NCBI GenBank assembly: GCA_023079485.1
Contig: CM041090.1
Coordinates: forward strand, 40,614,874 to 40,678,873
Length of the DNA stretch: 64,000 nt
Reading direction: 5' to 3'
Origin: Archilochus colubris
Taxonomy: Eukaryota; Chordata; Aves; Apodiformes; Trochilidae
The notes below the pieces were generated by a model. It saw only the letters and a program-made list of their open reading frames with translations. It was not told where the DNA came from and made no database searches. Positions 1 to 10,900 of the stretch are shown here, in pieces; the stretch's first letter is position 1; the number at the start of each line of letters is the position of its first letter. The position numbers and the translations under genes were made by a program.

Positions 1-1976
1 CAAAATGGGAATATCAGGGTTTGATCCTGCCAGGGGCTGAATGACCACACCAGGGACTGAACCTTTGGATCCTGGTCCTTTGTAGAGGAGCTCAGTGGTG
101 CTCAGTATCACCAAGGAGGTATGGAGCAGCTTTGTGACTGGGATCCTGGCAAAGGCAGAGGTTGCCTTGGGGGTTAGAAGACAAGGGAAGCTTTTAGGGT
201 CTCAGGAAACCTGGCTCAGTTTCCAGTCCTCCCCCAGAGTCCTCAGTTTTGATCACTCACTCACTGTCCTCATTTCCCATTTGTTAAATGTGTGTGGAAA
301 GGATTTCTCCTTTTGGCCAACTCTTAGGAGTACAGGATCTTAAGATAAAGATAAATCTGTACAGAACATCAAGATCAACAGGCTTTTGCCTGTCTTAGTT
401 AAAATACTGACATATTCCTGTATCAGAAATCCCATTTCTCTGTTCTATGGCTTATGTGACCAAATCTGTTTGTAAAGATTCCCATCATTCTCCATTACAT
501 GCTTCCCCCTGCATTATTGCAGGAATTGCATCAGGAGGGCAAAAAATAACTTGGTGACCATCAGAACAAAGGTCTCAATTAATGAAAATTTATTTTGTGC
601 TGGCAAAAGCAATTTATTACACCCATAGAGCAATTATTGTCAAGTTACTGATTCCAGGATTTCATTAACAAGACAAACCATTTACACTTTTATAGTCTGA
701 CATCTTTAGGAACACTAATTAGAGCTTTTCAGCACTCCTGGAAGGCAGGAAGATTTTATTGTGCAGGATCAGCTCCCATTCACTAAAAGGGGAGTAGAGA
801 GTTAATTCCTTTGCCTGTGTGACAGTGTGAAATCTGCCCTGACAGATAAGAAGTTCTGGGACTCCCCCTTGGCTTTGTTGCCTGGTTCATCTCTCTTGGC
901 TCATCCAAGGACCCAGTCTCTGGGCTCCCTTGGAAGAACAGACACAAAAGGCACCTCCAGGTGGCAACTCAATCTACTTACCATCCACACTCCCTCTCAA
1001 TAAAATCAATTTTTAAGGATCTTAACCAAGGTGCTGCTGGCCAGTTGCTAAAGTTTGGTGAGGGGAAGCTGAGCTGAGGTCACCTCATCCTAATTCTCCT
1101 TCCCCAGCTGTGAGGAGCAAGGAGAGCTGACAGGAGGAATAACTCTGGGGAAGGTAGGGAGCATCCAGGCTGAGGGTGGGCATGGGAATCTAGGTAAGAC
1201 ATCAAGGAATGGGAAGGGAAAAGATTGTCCTGGGATTCAGGCAGTGAGATGCATCTCTCATGCTACAAAAATGGTCTTTTGTGAGGTGAGATGCTTTTAT
1301 CACCCAAAATTTTGGCTGGAAGCCCTAAAGGCATCTTTTCTGTTTCTGGACATTCATCTGAGCTCCATCTGAATTGCAGATGAGCTGAGTGTGCCAAACT
1401 GTGCACATGAAAAATGCTGTAAAATGCAAAGTACTTTGAAATATCATTCTCTGGGCATGCAATGGTTTTGACCTGTGGCAAAGTTCCCTGCTCAGGGGGG
1501 GAATGATTCTGTCTGCTTCCACTACAGAGGAGACAGACACAGAAAGCTCATGTGAAATGAGGGTGGTGGGTCAGAGAAAAAAAAAGACAAAGAGTTTGAG
1601 AGATGGGTGTTTGCTGGGTGTACACGGGATGAACACAGCAATGCTTCTGCTCTGGGCATTCCAGGAGAAAAGAGAATGGGAAGTTATGGGCCATTCACAC
1701 CAACAGACAGGGAGTTAAAAATTGGCTTAGGGAAGTTCTTTTTTACTCTTTTTTTTACAACATAGGTGTGTTTTATATGAGATGTGTCTTGTATAGCTGT
1801 GTGTGTATTAACTGTATGTTTGAAGCAGCAGCTGGTGGCGGGTCAGGGACCTTTAAACTGCCAAGAGAATGCCAGAAGATGCTCAGGGTGGGAGTTCCTT
1901 GTGGTGTTAGCACAGACTTGTGCAGCAAAGTTTCATAATCCTGCTCTTAGATTGACCAAGCTCCACCTGAAAGGGC
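1..1976. other. Intergenic, no gene recognised
   Basis: I see no exon, RNA gene or recognisable transposon here. Open frames on both strands are under 85 codons and resemble no family I know. The stretch around 540-740 is AT-rich. A purine-rich block (about 1080-1220) contains GGGAAGG-like words but no repeat unit. It reads as single-copy intergenic or intronic DNA. Confidence 0.6.
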
Positions 1977-2140
1977 CATAGAATCAATCATGGAATCAAT
2001 CATAGAATTAATCATAGAATAATCAAATGGTTTGGGCTGGATTGGGGCTTCAAAGGCCATGTAGTCCAACCCCCCTGCAGTGATCAGGAACACCTCCAGC
2101 TCCATCGGGTTCCTCAGAGCCCTGTCCAACTTGTCCTTGG
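1977..2140 (-). mobile_element. CR1: CR1 LINE 3' end with 12-bp terminal repeats
   Basis: Read on the minus strand, this is the last ~110 bp of a CR1 3' UTR. It contains the words for 'one GGGGTTGGACTACATGGCC' and 'CTCTGAGGAACC', followed by the terminal repeat. The copy is strongly 5'-truncated, as is usual for CR1, which integrates by target-primed reverse transcription. The terminal repeat is odd: on the plus strand 1977-2023 there are four ~12-bp units (CATAGAATCAAT, CATGGAATCAAT, CATAGAATTAAT, CATAGAATAAT) instead of the common 8-bp CATAGAAT unit. It belongs to an older subfamily than the copy at 7312. Confidence 0.85.
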
Positions 2141-2284
2141 CAGATGACACTTTTAGAGAGCACTGATGAAAGCAGCTGTCCTCTACTCCCCAAAAAGCTG
2201 TTAAATACCTTAGTCAACAGGCATTTAATTACTTCTTTTGACCTAGGACTCAGCTGACCTCTAATGACCAATATTTGTATTCAT

Positions 2285-2366
2285 GAGGACAGGGATGAAT
2301 GAAACAAGCACTGAGAAAGTGACTTCTTGCCTCAGGTCATGCAGGAAATCTGTGACAGAAACCTCC
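2285..2366 (-). mobile_element. MIR: MIR-like ancient SINE fragment
   Basis: The plus strand reads like the reverse complement of a MIR core: a GATGAATGAAACAAGCACTG stretch (compare GATGGGGAAACTGAGGCAC), then AGAAAGTGACTT, a CTCAGGTCATGCAGG word (compare CAAGGTCACACAGC) and TCTGTGACAGAA. The order and spacing of these words match the MIR family consensus as I know it. MIR SINEs are tRNA-derived, inactive and shared across amniotes. Divergence is high, so the ends are approximate. Confidence 0.45.
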
Positions 2367-2380
2367 TCTGCCACCAGCCC

Positions 2381-2484
2381 AAAGCCATTCCTGGCTGCTG
2401 GAGTCACCCTGCTGCCAAGTGTTTGTGCTCCCAAATCCATTCCTGACTGCTGGAGTCACCCTTCTGCAGAGTGTTTGTGCTCCA
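2381..2484. repeat. 52-bp direct tandem duplication (two units)
   Basis: Units at 2381-2432 and 2433-2484 are adjacent, have the same length and differ at six of 52 positions by my count. Each begins AAAGCC or AAATCC followed by ATTCCTG, and ends GTGTTTGTGCTCC. It lies about 15 bp beyond the MIR-like fragment. Both units stay open in the plus frame covering 2283-2738, but I do not regard that frame as a gene. Confidence 0.9.
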
Positions 2485-4261
2485 TGTACCAGGCTGCTTT
2501 CAAGAGGACAAGGGAAAAGGAGGAAATCTTTTCCCAGTCTTGGCAACTGGAGGCTCCATCTCCTGCCCTGGAGATGCTGGCAAGATTCTTTGTCTCCTGG
2601 GAACTTGGCATGGAGCTGTCTGAAGCTCTCCTGGAAAGCCCATGTGGAATTGGCAGGCCAGAGGGAGGGCCCGTGGCTGGAAAATTTTCTGAGATAATGG
2701 GAAGAAGGAGAGAGGAGAAGCAGGTTTGCCCGGGTTGAGAAGAGCCCTTTCTGTTCTAACAGCTGCCTCTAGGGCATCACAGCCACACACTGTGGCTCTA
2801 TCCTCGTCCACAGAACAAAGTGAACCCCATAGAAACCTTGACCCAGAATTTGCATGTGGAGACCATTTTGGGATGGGAAAAATCAGGAGTGTCCAAGAGG
2901 ACACTCCAAAAATCCAGGTGTACAAATGCTACACCAAAAATACCAGGGTGTTCTCTTCCAATTAGTCTCCTGAGCCAGATGGTAGAAGGGAGGAGGATAT
3001 TATTAGAAAAAGAAGCTTTGTTAGGGGTGGAGGGGACAAGAAAAACTTCATAAAACCCAGATTACTTCAAGACTCTTGAATTTTATGCCCATTTTTTGGT
3101 GTCAAAATTACCCAAAGGATGTTGACAAACTATGACAAGCTTAGGAAACCAACCAAATAATAAAGCCTGATAACCAGCAAGCTCCCCAAAGACCCTGCAT
3201 GCCTCAGGAAGGGGAATTCCAGTGAAAATCACCACATTTCCAAACTGCTGGTTTTAGTGCTAATCTTCTGAGGCTGTTTTTAAACAAGGTCTGCAGCAGC
3301 TTATGTAGCCAGCTGAGCAGATGATGTGAATAAAAGAAATGAGGCACAGATCAAAAAAAGTCTACATGGTTTGGCTTTTAACTTTACCTCTTTGTCTTTT
3401 GCCCAGATGTGGTTGTGGGTAGGTATTGGCCAAGAAGTTGCAGGTGGCATGGTTATCTTGCTATTTACTGTGTGATGATGCTGCTACCAGCTATTCAATA
3501 ATAGGAAATGACTAATGATGTGGTGGAAATTATGAACCAGGATTAATAAAACTTGAAAAGGAACAGTCTGGTCTGTTTGATCCTCTGAAGAGGAAGTCTG
3601 TCTGTGTACAAGTCTTTTCCCTGAGGTGATGTTCTTATTAGTCTGATCTGAATAGGGAGCAAAGGGAACCAAGTTTGGAAGTGGCTTAAAAAGAAGACAG
3701 TAAAAGAGGACATGAAATATTGTTGAAAAACATCCCTGGGTGACAGGCTCCTTTCTAATGCTGCCTTGCAGGAGGGTGGTGGTAAGTCACAGGAAGGCAA
3801 TTCCAGTCTGATTGTCTCTTGCAAGTTAAAAAAAGGAATTTCTTGGAGAGCTGCATTTGACTCAGGTCAGATTTTGCTGTTCTTTCTCCTGCCAAATCCT
3901 CTTTGAGTCATTTTGCTTGATGAGGGACTACAGTGCTGGGCTACTTCCAGGGCTGTGAATAGGAGGTGCCATCCTCTGAGTGCCATTGCAGTGACAGGAG
4001 TGATTTCTTGGAGAGCTGGAGGCAGAGTTCCTTTCACAGGGCTGCTGCAGGTGCCATGATTTGGAAGCAAAAAATGCCCTTAAAAACCAGGGACAAGAAA
4101 AGGAAGTAGAGGGCCTGAAAGGGAGTAAAACCCTGAACTGAGCCTAATAGAAGAGAAGAGGTTCCAGGACATAAACCCTGAAATGACTGGGTTAGTCCTA
4201 CAGAACTGGAGTTTTCCTGGGTAAAACCACCACCATATGGGATGGTACCAAGATGGAAATG
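2485..4261. other. Intergenic, no gene recognised
   Basis: There is no recognisable exon, RNA gene or transposon. Open frames on both strands are short and overlap each other without coding character, the longest reaching 141 codons at 2500-2925 on the minus strand. I see no CpG-rich promoter and no tandem repeat. Confidence 0.55.
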
Positions 4262-4415
4262 TCATAGAATCATAGAATTGGCTGGGTTGGAAGGGACCTC
4301 AGAGATCATCAAGTCCAACCCTTGATCCACTCCCACTGCAGTTCCCAGCCCATGGCACTCAGTGCCACATCCAGGCTCTTTGGAAATATCTCCAGGCACG
4401 GAGAATCCACGACTT
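4262..4415 (-). mobile_element. CR1: Young CR1 LINE, 3' end only
   Basis: The plus strand starts with TCATAGAATCATAGAAT (the CR1 terminal repeat in reverse complement). It then matches the copies at 29031, 36174 and 47181 almost base for base through 'GAGAATCCAC' before diverging near 4415. It is a 5'-truncated ~150-bp tail of the same young subfamily. It keeps the GAAATATCTCC variant shared with 7312 and 47181 rather than the GAAAGATCTCC variant of 29031 and 36174. Confidence 0.93.
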
Positions 4416-7311
4416 CAAGGCTGGCAGCTAGGATAGATGGTGGATTCCAGGCTGTTATCACAAACCAACACTACTTTTCCCCATTGTCTAACAGCTGGAT
4501 CTACCTGCAGATCTGCAGCAGTGCAATGTGTGTAGGAGAACAACAGGTCCATACAAGTCATGGTAGGGAGGACATGAGGGAGCTCTTGAATAGAGGCTGG
4601 GGAAGCTGGTCTCCCATATAACCCCTCCTCCCCTTTCCCAGAGAGGAGACTTGGGGATTTCTTTTTTTTTCTGTGGGATATTATCTATTTCCCAGGTTCC
4701 TTGGTGTAAGAAATTGCCATGACTGCCCTGGTGAGCCACTGGTGAGCTCTTGTTGAGCCAAGTCAGAGCTGTAGCTGCTGGTCTTCTCCTAGAGGACTGA
4801 AGCTGGGTCAGTAAAGTGCTGAGTGATGATGTTGGGTGACCTGTAATGTCTGATAATGTGTGAAGAAAATGCTTTCCTGACACAGATGGTGCTGTGTGGT
4901 GCAGAGATGTGATCTTCTCTAGTCCAATACTTCTACCAAAACCAGTGCTGGAATTTGAATGCTCATGTCCAACAGCAGCTCTTTACTTTAGCCCTCCTTG
5001 GCTGTGGCACAGTTTGAACCAGTTTGTTTGGCATGAGAGAAATGTGGCTAAGAGACCTCTATCCTGGCAAGTGGTCCAAGCTGATGGCTCTCACTTAAAC
5101 CTGCTGATCTCAGGATTGCACTGGGTTGAACTTGAGAAAGGGGCTTGAGGGAGGCAGGAGAAGTAAGAGCACATGGGAAGGGAAGAATTGGAAGAGAAGG
5201 ACTGATCTCTGTCCTCTTACTCCCAGGGCAGCTGTTGTTTAGGCACACACCTGTTCTGAAGCATGGCCCAGAGCTCAGACCCAATCCAGTTACCTTCACC
5301 TTGGGGCTCACTCCTTCCACTTCTTTTTCCAAGGCTGGTTCAGGACAGAAATTTTCAGACTATTTATTTTATTTTTATTGTTATCTGTTGTTTCATTCCT
5401 TGCTGGTGCCTTTTGTGGCATCCCCAAAGTCTCTCCCTTGACATGTTCCAGGCAAAAATATGGTCCCTCATTAACCCAAACCCAGGCCATTTGGAAAGAG
5501 CCTCACCACTCATAGCAGAGGTCACAGGATGGTGACACAGAGGTCACAGCTGGGTGCTCAGCCTATCCTGTGGTTTACTCATTGCCTGACAGAAAACATC
5601 TTTCTGTTGGTGACATGTCATGGTGACAGGGGACATTGGTGAGATGGGCCAGGCAGCTGTGAGTCTGTCCACAGGGCATGAATGCAATGGCAAAAAGCAG
5701 CTGTGGGGTTTTTTGTTTTGAGCAGCACTGTGAGCACTCAGAGCTTTAACTTCATGATAGACTTCAAGTTCACCAAGTTCATTAAGTTTGTGTGAATCAG
5801 CTGGATCCACCTTAGTCCCTTTTATAGCAGCTGAGGGTCTGGTTTCAGTCTCATCTGGTTCATCACTCCAGACAGAGCAGCCATTACCTGGTGTTCAGAG
5901 CTCAGGGCTTTTAAAGGAATGAACATTTGGCTGCATTTCAGTGTCTGTGTGTGTGTGGAGGACAAGTCACCCCTCAGATCTTGGTGTTCAGAGTTTGCTG
6001 CTCAGGCTCTGGACCATCAGTCTCTAATGTCAGAGTGTGAGCCCCAGAGGAGTGCAGGTAACCCCTGGGTGGGTTGTGGGGCTGCACACTCCCCTTCCAC
6101 CTCTCACGTTGTGTCCTAGTTCTTTCTTCTATGCCAGCTCTCTTTTTCTCCCTCCTCTGGTTTCCTCTTACTCTTTCAAATAATTTATGTTTTCAAGGGT
6201 AACTCAGCTATGCAACTGGTTTTATATTTATAAATTGTATTGGGCTGACCCTCTCCTTACCTCTGAGCTGGTATTTTTAAAAGCCCCGTTGTTTCCCGCT
6301 GCTTCAGAAGGTTAAAAGTCCAATCTCATTACAAATGCTCTGCATATGTTGTTGTTTAGTGTTATATCAGTGCATTACCTAAAAGCACCCAGCCAATCCT
6401 AACCCTGGTGGGCTGTCTCTCCCCTCATCATACAAATGAGATGGAGGCACTGATCTTTTTTTTTTAAAAAGACATTAAATCCTGCTCCCTGCTTTGTAAT
6501 ATCTGAGGATCTTCTTTTTGTCCTTTTGGTATCACAAAATGTTTTCACTCTCTGCTTGGGCAATCCAAAGAAACAGTCAGGGTTTGAAATCCCATAATCA
6601 GCTTTGATCATGCTGCTTTTGGGAAAGTAAGGACAGATGACTTTGTCTTGGTGGAATGTTCCTCCCTGCGAATGCTTTTGAAGTTCTTTGTCTTATTATT
6701 TCTCTCTTGATTTAAACCAACCTACTAGATTTTTGTTGCTGTTGTCTTATTCATAAGCTATGCACTAAGTTGCTCTCGGTTCTTTTGCCCAGAGAAGATT
6801 TTCCTGACACTAAGTTCTTTAGCTAGTAAGGCGAGTAGAAACTTGCCTAATACTTGGATCAAACTAAATTTACAGTGTCACCTGTACCTTTTTTTTAGTT
6901 CTCAATATTCTAGTTCTCAATACTGAATCTTTAGTATCAAAAAACTTTGCTTGGTTTTAGAATGAACTTGGTCATAATTAAATAACAATTGTATGTAGGT
7001 CTCCATATTCAAAATATACTATCACTGGTCCCCAGAAAGAAAGTAAGCAATCAGTCCTTGATTGGGGGAAGCATATTGCAGCTTAGTATAAAGCAGAAGG
7101 AATAAATATATTGGTTGTTAAATAACAACCATTGCTGCTGCTATTTGGTTACAGGAGATCCAAGCCCAAAGACTGTGGATGTTGGGTAAATTTTACTCCA
7201 AAAGGCAATGATAAAAGTCAGGCTCACACATATAGTCCTGGCAGCAATTTTGGATGTGATAACAACAGTAATAACATCTTTGTTTTACTGCTTTATCCCC
7301 ATCTTCATGTT
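4416..7311. other. Intergenic, no gene recognised
   Basis: This is non-repetitive sequence with no supported exon. It includes a short GT run (5941-5958), AT-rich DNA around 6180-7130 and an 18-20 bp palindrome at 7112-7131 (9-bp arms around AA). Open frames are short and lack recognisable domains. Confidence 0.55.
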
Positions 7312-7980
7312 CAGGAAGCTGAGCATGAGCCAGCAGTGTGCCTAGGTAGCCAAGAAGGCCAATGGCATCCTGGCCTGGATCAGGAACAGCGTGGCCAGCA
7401 GGTCCAGGGAAGGGATTCTGCCCCTGTGCTCAGCCCTGGTGAGGCCACATCTTGAGTCCTGTGTCCAGTTCTGGGCCCCTCAGCTCAGGAAGGAGATTGA
7501 GGTGCTGGAGCAGGTCCAGAGAAGAGCAAGGAGGCTGTGAAGGGATCCAGCACAAGTCCTGTGAGGAAGGGCTGAGGGAGCTGGGGGTGTTGAGGCTGGA
7601 GAAGAGGAGGCTCAGGGGAGACCTCATCACTCTCTCCAACTCCCTGAAAGGAGGTTGGAGCCAGGGGGGGGTTGGGCTCTTTTCCCAGGCAACTCTCAGC
7701 AAGACAAGAGGGCAGGGTCTCAAGTTGTGCCAGGGGAGGTTTAGGTTGGAGATTAGAAAGAATTTCTTTCTGGAGAGGGTGATCAGGCATTGGAATGGGC
7801 TGCCCAGGGAAGTAGTGGATTCTCCGTGTCTGGAGATATTTCCAAAGAGCCTGGATGTGGCACTGAGTGCCATGGGCTGGGAACTGCAGTGGGAGTGGAT
7901 CAAGGGTTGGACTTGATGATCTCTGAGGTCCCTTCCAACCCAGCCCATTCTATGATTCTATGATTCTGTGATTCTATGAT
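7312..7980 (+). mobile_element. CR1: Young CR1 LINE, 5'-truncated (669 bp)
   Basis: This is a sense-strand copy of the last part of CR1: the C-terminal end of ORF2 (about 7313-7540), then a ~440-bp 3' UTR. The UTR carries the 'AGGGGAGACCTCATCACTC', 'TGCCAGGGGAGGTTTAGG' and 'CATTGGAATGGGCTGCCCA' boxes. The copy ends in four 8-bp terminal units (ATTCTATG, ATTCTATG, ATTCTGTG, ATTCTATG). It is one of five near-identical copies in the window, so it belongs to a recently active subfamily. I see no obvious target-site duplication, which is usual for CR1. Confidence 0.96.
7313..7540 (+). pseudogene. CR1 ORF2 C-terminal remnant, one in-frame stop
   Basis: The sense frame encodes the end of the CR1 endonuclease/reverse transcriptase polyprotein. 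Readable words include [25 protein letters not shown] and [19 protein letters not shown], ending in a TGA stop at 7538-7540. A TAG at 7343-7345 interrupts the frame where the copy at 47181 has a glutamine codon position. The catalytic reverse-transcriptase core and the endonuclease lie upstream in a full element and are missing here because of 5' truncation. No function is expected. Confidence 0.85.
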
Positions 7981-10900
7981 CAGCACAGGCTGAGCAGTGG
8001 TTACCTCTCCTTTCCATCCAGCAGAACAGTGTCCACTCTTTGCAGAAACAGATGCTTCAGCTATTTGTTTTTCTTCTTTTTGCTTGAAGCTAGATGAATA
8101 TAATGTTCTCTTGAGTTGTAAAAGACTGTTTTTGTATCTCCCAGTCACGTTTCAGTATCAGCAAATATTTTAGATATGAGTTAAGAGAGGTACCCCACTG
8201 ACAGAAGAAGGCTGGCGGAGCTTGTAGTATCACATCGTAAATTCCCTCTTCTGCTATGAAAATGTAATAAAATATGTGGCACAGCAGATTTACAACAACA
8301 ATGCTGCTGCTGTGGTAAGGCAACTATTTTATCTCTTGGTTTTAAAGCATGGTTTTTACTTGGACTGCACACAATGAGTACTTCCTTCAAGAACCAAATG
8401 CCTACGAGCTCCACATTAAGTATGATCTCATAGCAACTCTTCACCCACTTGTTACACCATTCTCTCTCTGCTTCATATAAATTTTAGGAGTGAAAATTTA
8501 TATGCAAATGCTATCATTATACTTAGCTTATCATGAGTCTGGCAGTGCCCCCACCCACTTACATCATCCTTGGAAAACTTTAGTTCAATATGGTTTTTAT
8601 AGCCTTATTGCAATGTTACATTTGCAAGCCTGACCACAGATGTGTCCTGGACTTCCCAGCTACCTACAACCCCATCCTTTCAGCTGGTGCAGGTGGGAAA
8701 GGTCTTACTTGCCTGGGGAGCACTATGAGCTCAGGTGTAGGATGGTGGGAACATGGGATGGGGATATGCAAGGCTGTAAGTGGTCCATGTGCCAGGTCAA
8801 TCACTTCACTTCTCATCTGGACTGTCTCTAAATATGTGTCTCTGGATGGCTCTTTGCTGGGTGCCTTGTCCAGGTGTTTCAGTGGTTTTTTTTTTCCTTT
8901 CTCCCTGCTTTTTTTTATTGTTGTGTTCTGAAATGATTTTTTCAATTCAGATGAAAAGTTGAGATGTCAACCTTTTCTTTAGGGCTTCTTTTGTCTCCCA
9001 GATTGTCACAGAGGTTCCAGAGCTCCTCTGATGGTGCTGCCCATCCTGATCCAGCAGAACATGTAACCATGGGTTTATGTCTATTACAGTCCTGTGAGCA
9101 TTCATCCCACAAGCTGCAGTCAGGAGTGAGAAAGAAAACAGATTTTACAACTATAATATTGAACAAATAAAAGTTACATGGCTTTTAGGCTGCTTACAGA
9201 AATACTCCTGTAGGTCCTATGATCTCAGAGGGATGGTGAGGGGCAGGAGCTCTCATCTTTATGTGTATGACTTTGACAGTATGGATCTATAAGATAAACA
9301 GATAAATAGATAGTGTTACACCAGAGCCAGGATGCTGGGTGGTTTGCTCTGTGTTTGGGTTGTGATTAGAGCATCATGATGTTTGATGAGAAATTCAATG
9401 GGATATTTTACATGCAATGATAGTAAGCAAGAAACCAAGTAGCTAGGTGAGGATTTCAAGAGGCTGAACATGGGAGAAGAAATTAGTTATGATGCTGTTG
9501 TTTTCATACTTGGGGAATGTGAATAAATTTTTTCCAGGTTATTTTTCCAGTGACCTAAAAAGATATGTGCTTTTTTTTTTTGTTCACTGGATAAATTAAA
9601 GCTGATTTTATTTAAAATTTTCTCACTCTTTTGGTGTTAAGATAATAAAATTAATTTCCTTTTAAGTGAATTTCTCTAATTCCTAAGAAGATTGTTATGA
9701 ATGGCTTTGTTAATCTGTGTTTCTGTGAAGGCCTCAGTACAATGGCCACAGAATTTAGGTGGCTTATATCTCGATGCTTCCCAAAGCCCCAGGGGAATAA
9801 GCTGACCTCATGGCACTTGTTTTTAAGGGCTCCCCAGGCATTTTTGCTTCATTGTCTGAATTGTAAAACTCTACAATTGCTTTCTCTCCATTCTTACAGT
9901 GGTGTGGTAGGATGTACTGTCAACACTTCCCAAAGAGTAGAAGATTGCCAAAGCAAAGAGAAACTCACCTTGCTGCTTTTCTGCTCTGTCAGTGAGTGGG
10001 CTGAAGAAGAATTCAGCAAAATAATCTGTAGGCCTGACCTCAGAGGCTGTGAGCACTGCAATTCTTAGATTAAGAAATATCATGTGTAGTCATGGGAAGA
10101 GAATGAGAGAACAAGCAGCATTTGGAAGAATGAGTAAACATTAGCTACACAAATTGGCATTTTCAGAAATTCCAGTTTATAAATATGTGCTACATTGGCA
10201 GACTTCATTGTTTACACATTTGGGAACCTCACAGAAGAGGTGAAGAGGATCACATTGGAACTGTGGAAGAAGAACACAAAATCTGACATCAAAAGCACTT
10301 GTCTAGCAAGGAGAGCACAGATGTGGCCTTGAGTCATGCAAAGCACATTTTCAGAATTGCATTACAAACCCCTGCAAGCTTGCTTTTCATTACATGCAAA
10401 ATGATTTTTCCTCATTTTGATTTAAAATAAAGTTGCTATTTTCCTTTCTTTGGTGGTTCCAGCACATTGCTGTGTCACTGAACCCACTTGCTGCACAACA
10501 GTCAAGACTGTGGCACTTCCAACACACAGGGACTGAAATCCCTTTCAGTGAAATCCATTCACTTGACAAACCCTTGCTCAGCAGACCAAAGATCACATCA
10601 ACAGAAAACATCAGTGACCAAGAGCCCTGGGCCAAAACTATACAAAAATAGTTCAACTACAACTCCTTCTAAATCTTAGCTGTTTTCTTCCTAATACTTA
10701 AGAGATCACTGAGTAGTGATAGCTACAACAATGTGTTCAGAGCTTAGCAAGAGCCTGGCTCTGTGTTTGGAGAAGCTGGAATGTTCTGTAGAGGAATGTC
10801 AAGGAAAATCAAAGGAAGAGTTGAAATGGCTTCTGCTGTTACTTCAGATCCCCAGGAGAGGCTCAACCAACCCCTGATTTAAGATCAACACATGCACCAA

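Noticed and set aside
2283..2738. 151-codon plus-strand frame with an internal amino-acid repeat
   Set aside because: The frame spans a MIR-like SINE and a 52-bp tandem duplication. The second unit is read in a shifted frame (52 is not a multiple of three), so the repeat is not a protein repeat.
7430..7948. 172-codon minus-strand open frame, the longest in the window, with a near-identical protein reading at 29091, 36240 and 47241
   Set aside because: It is the antisense reading of the CR1 3' UTR. Recurrence comes from transposition, not from a gene family.
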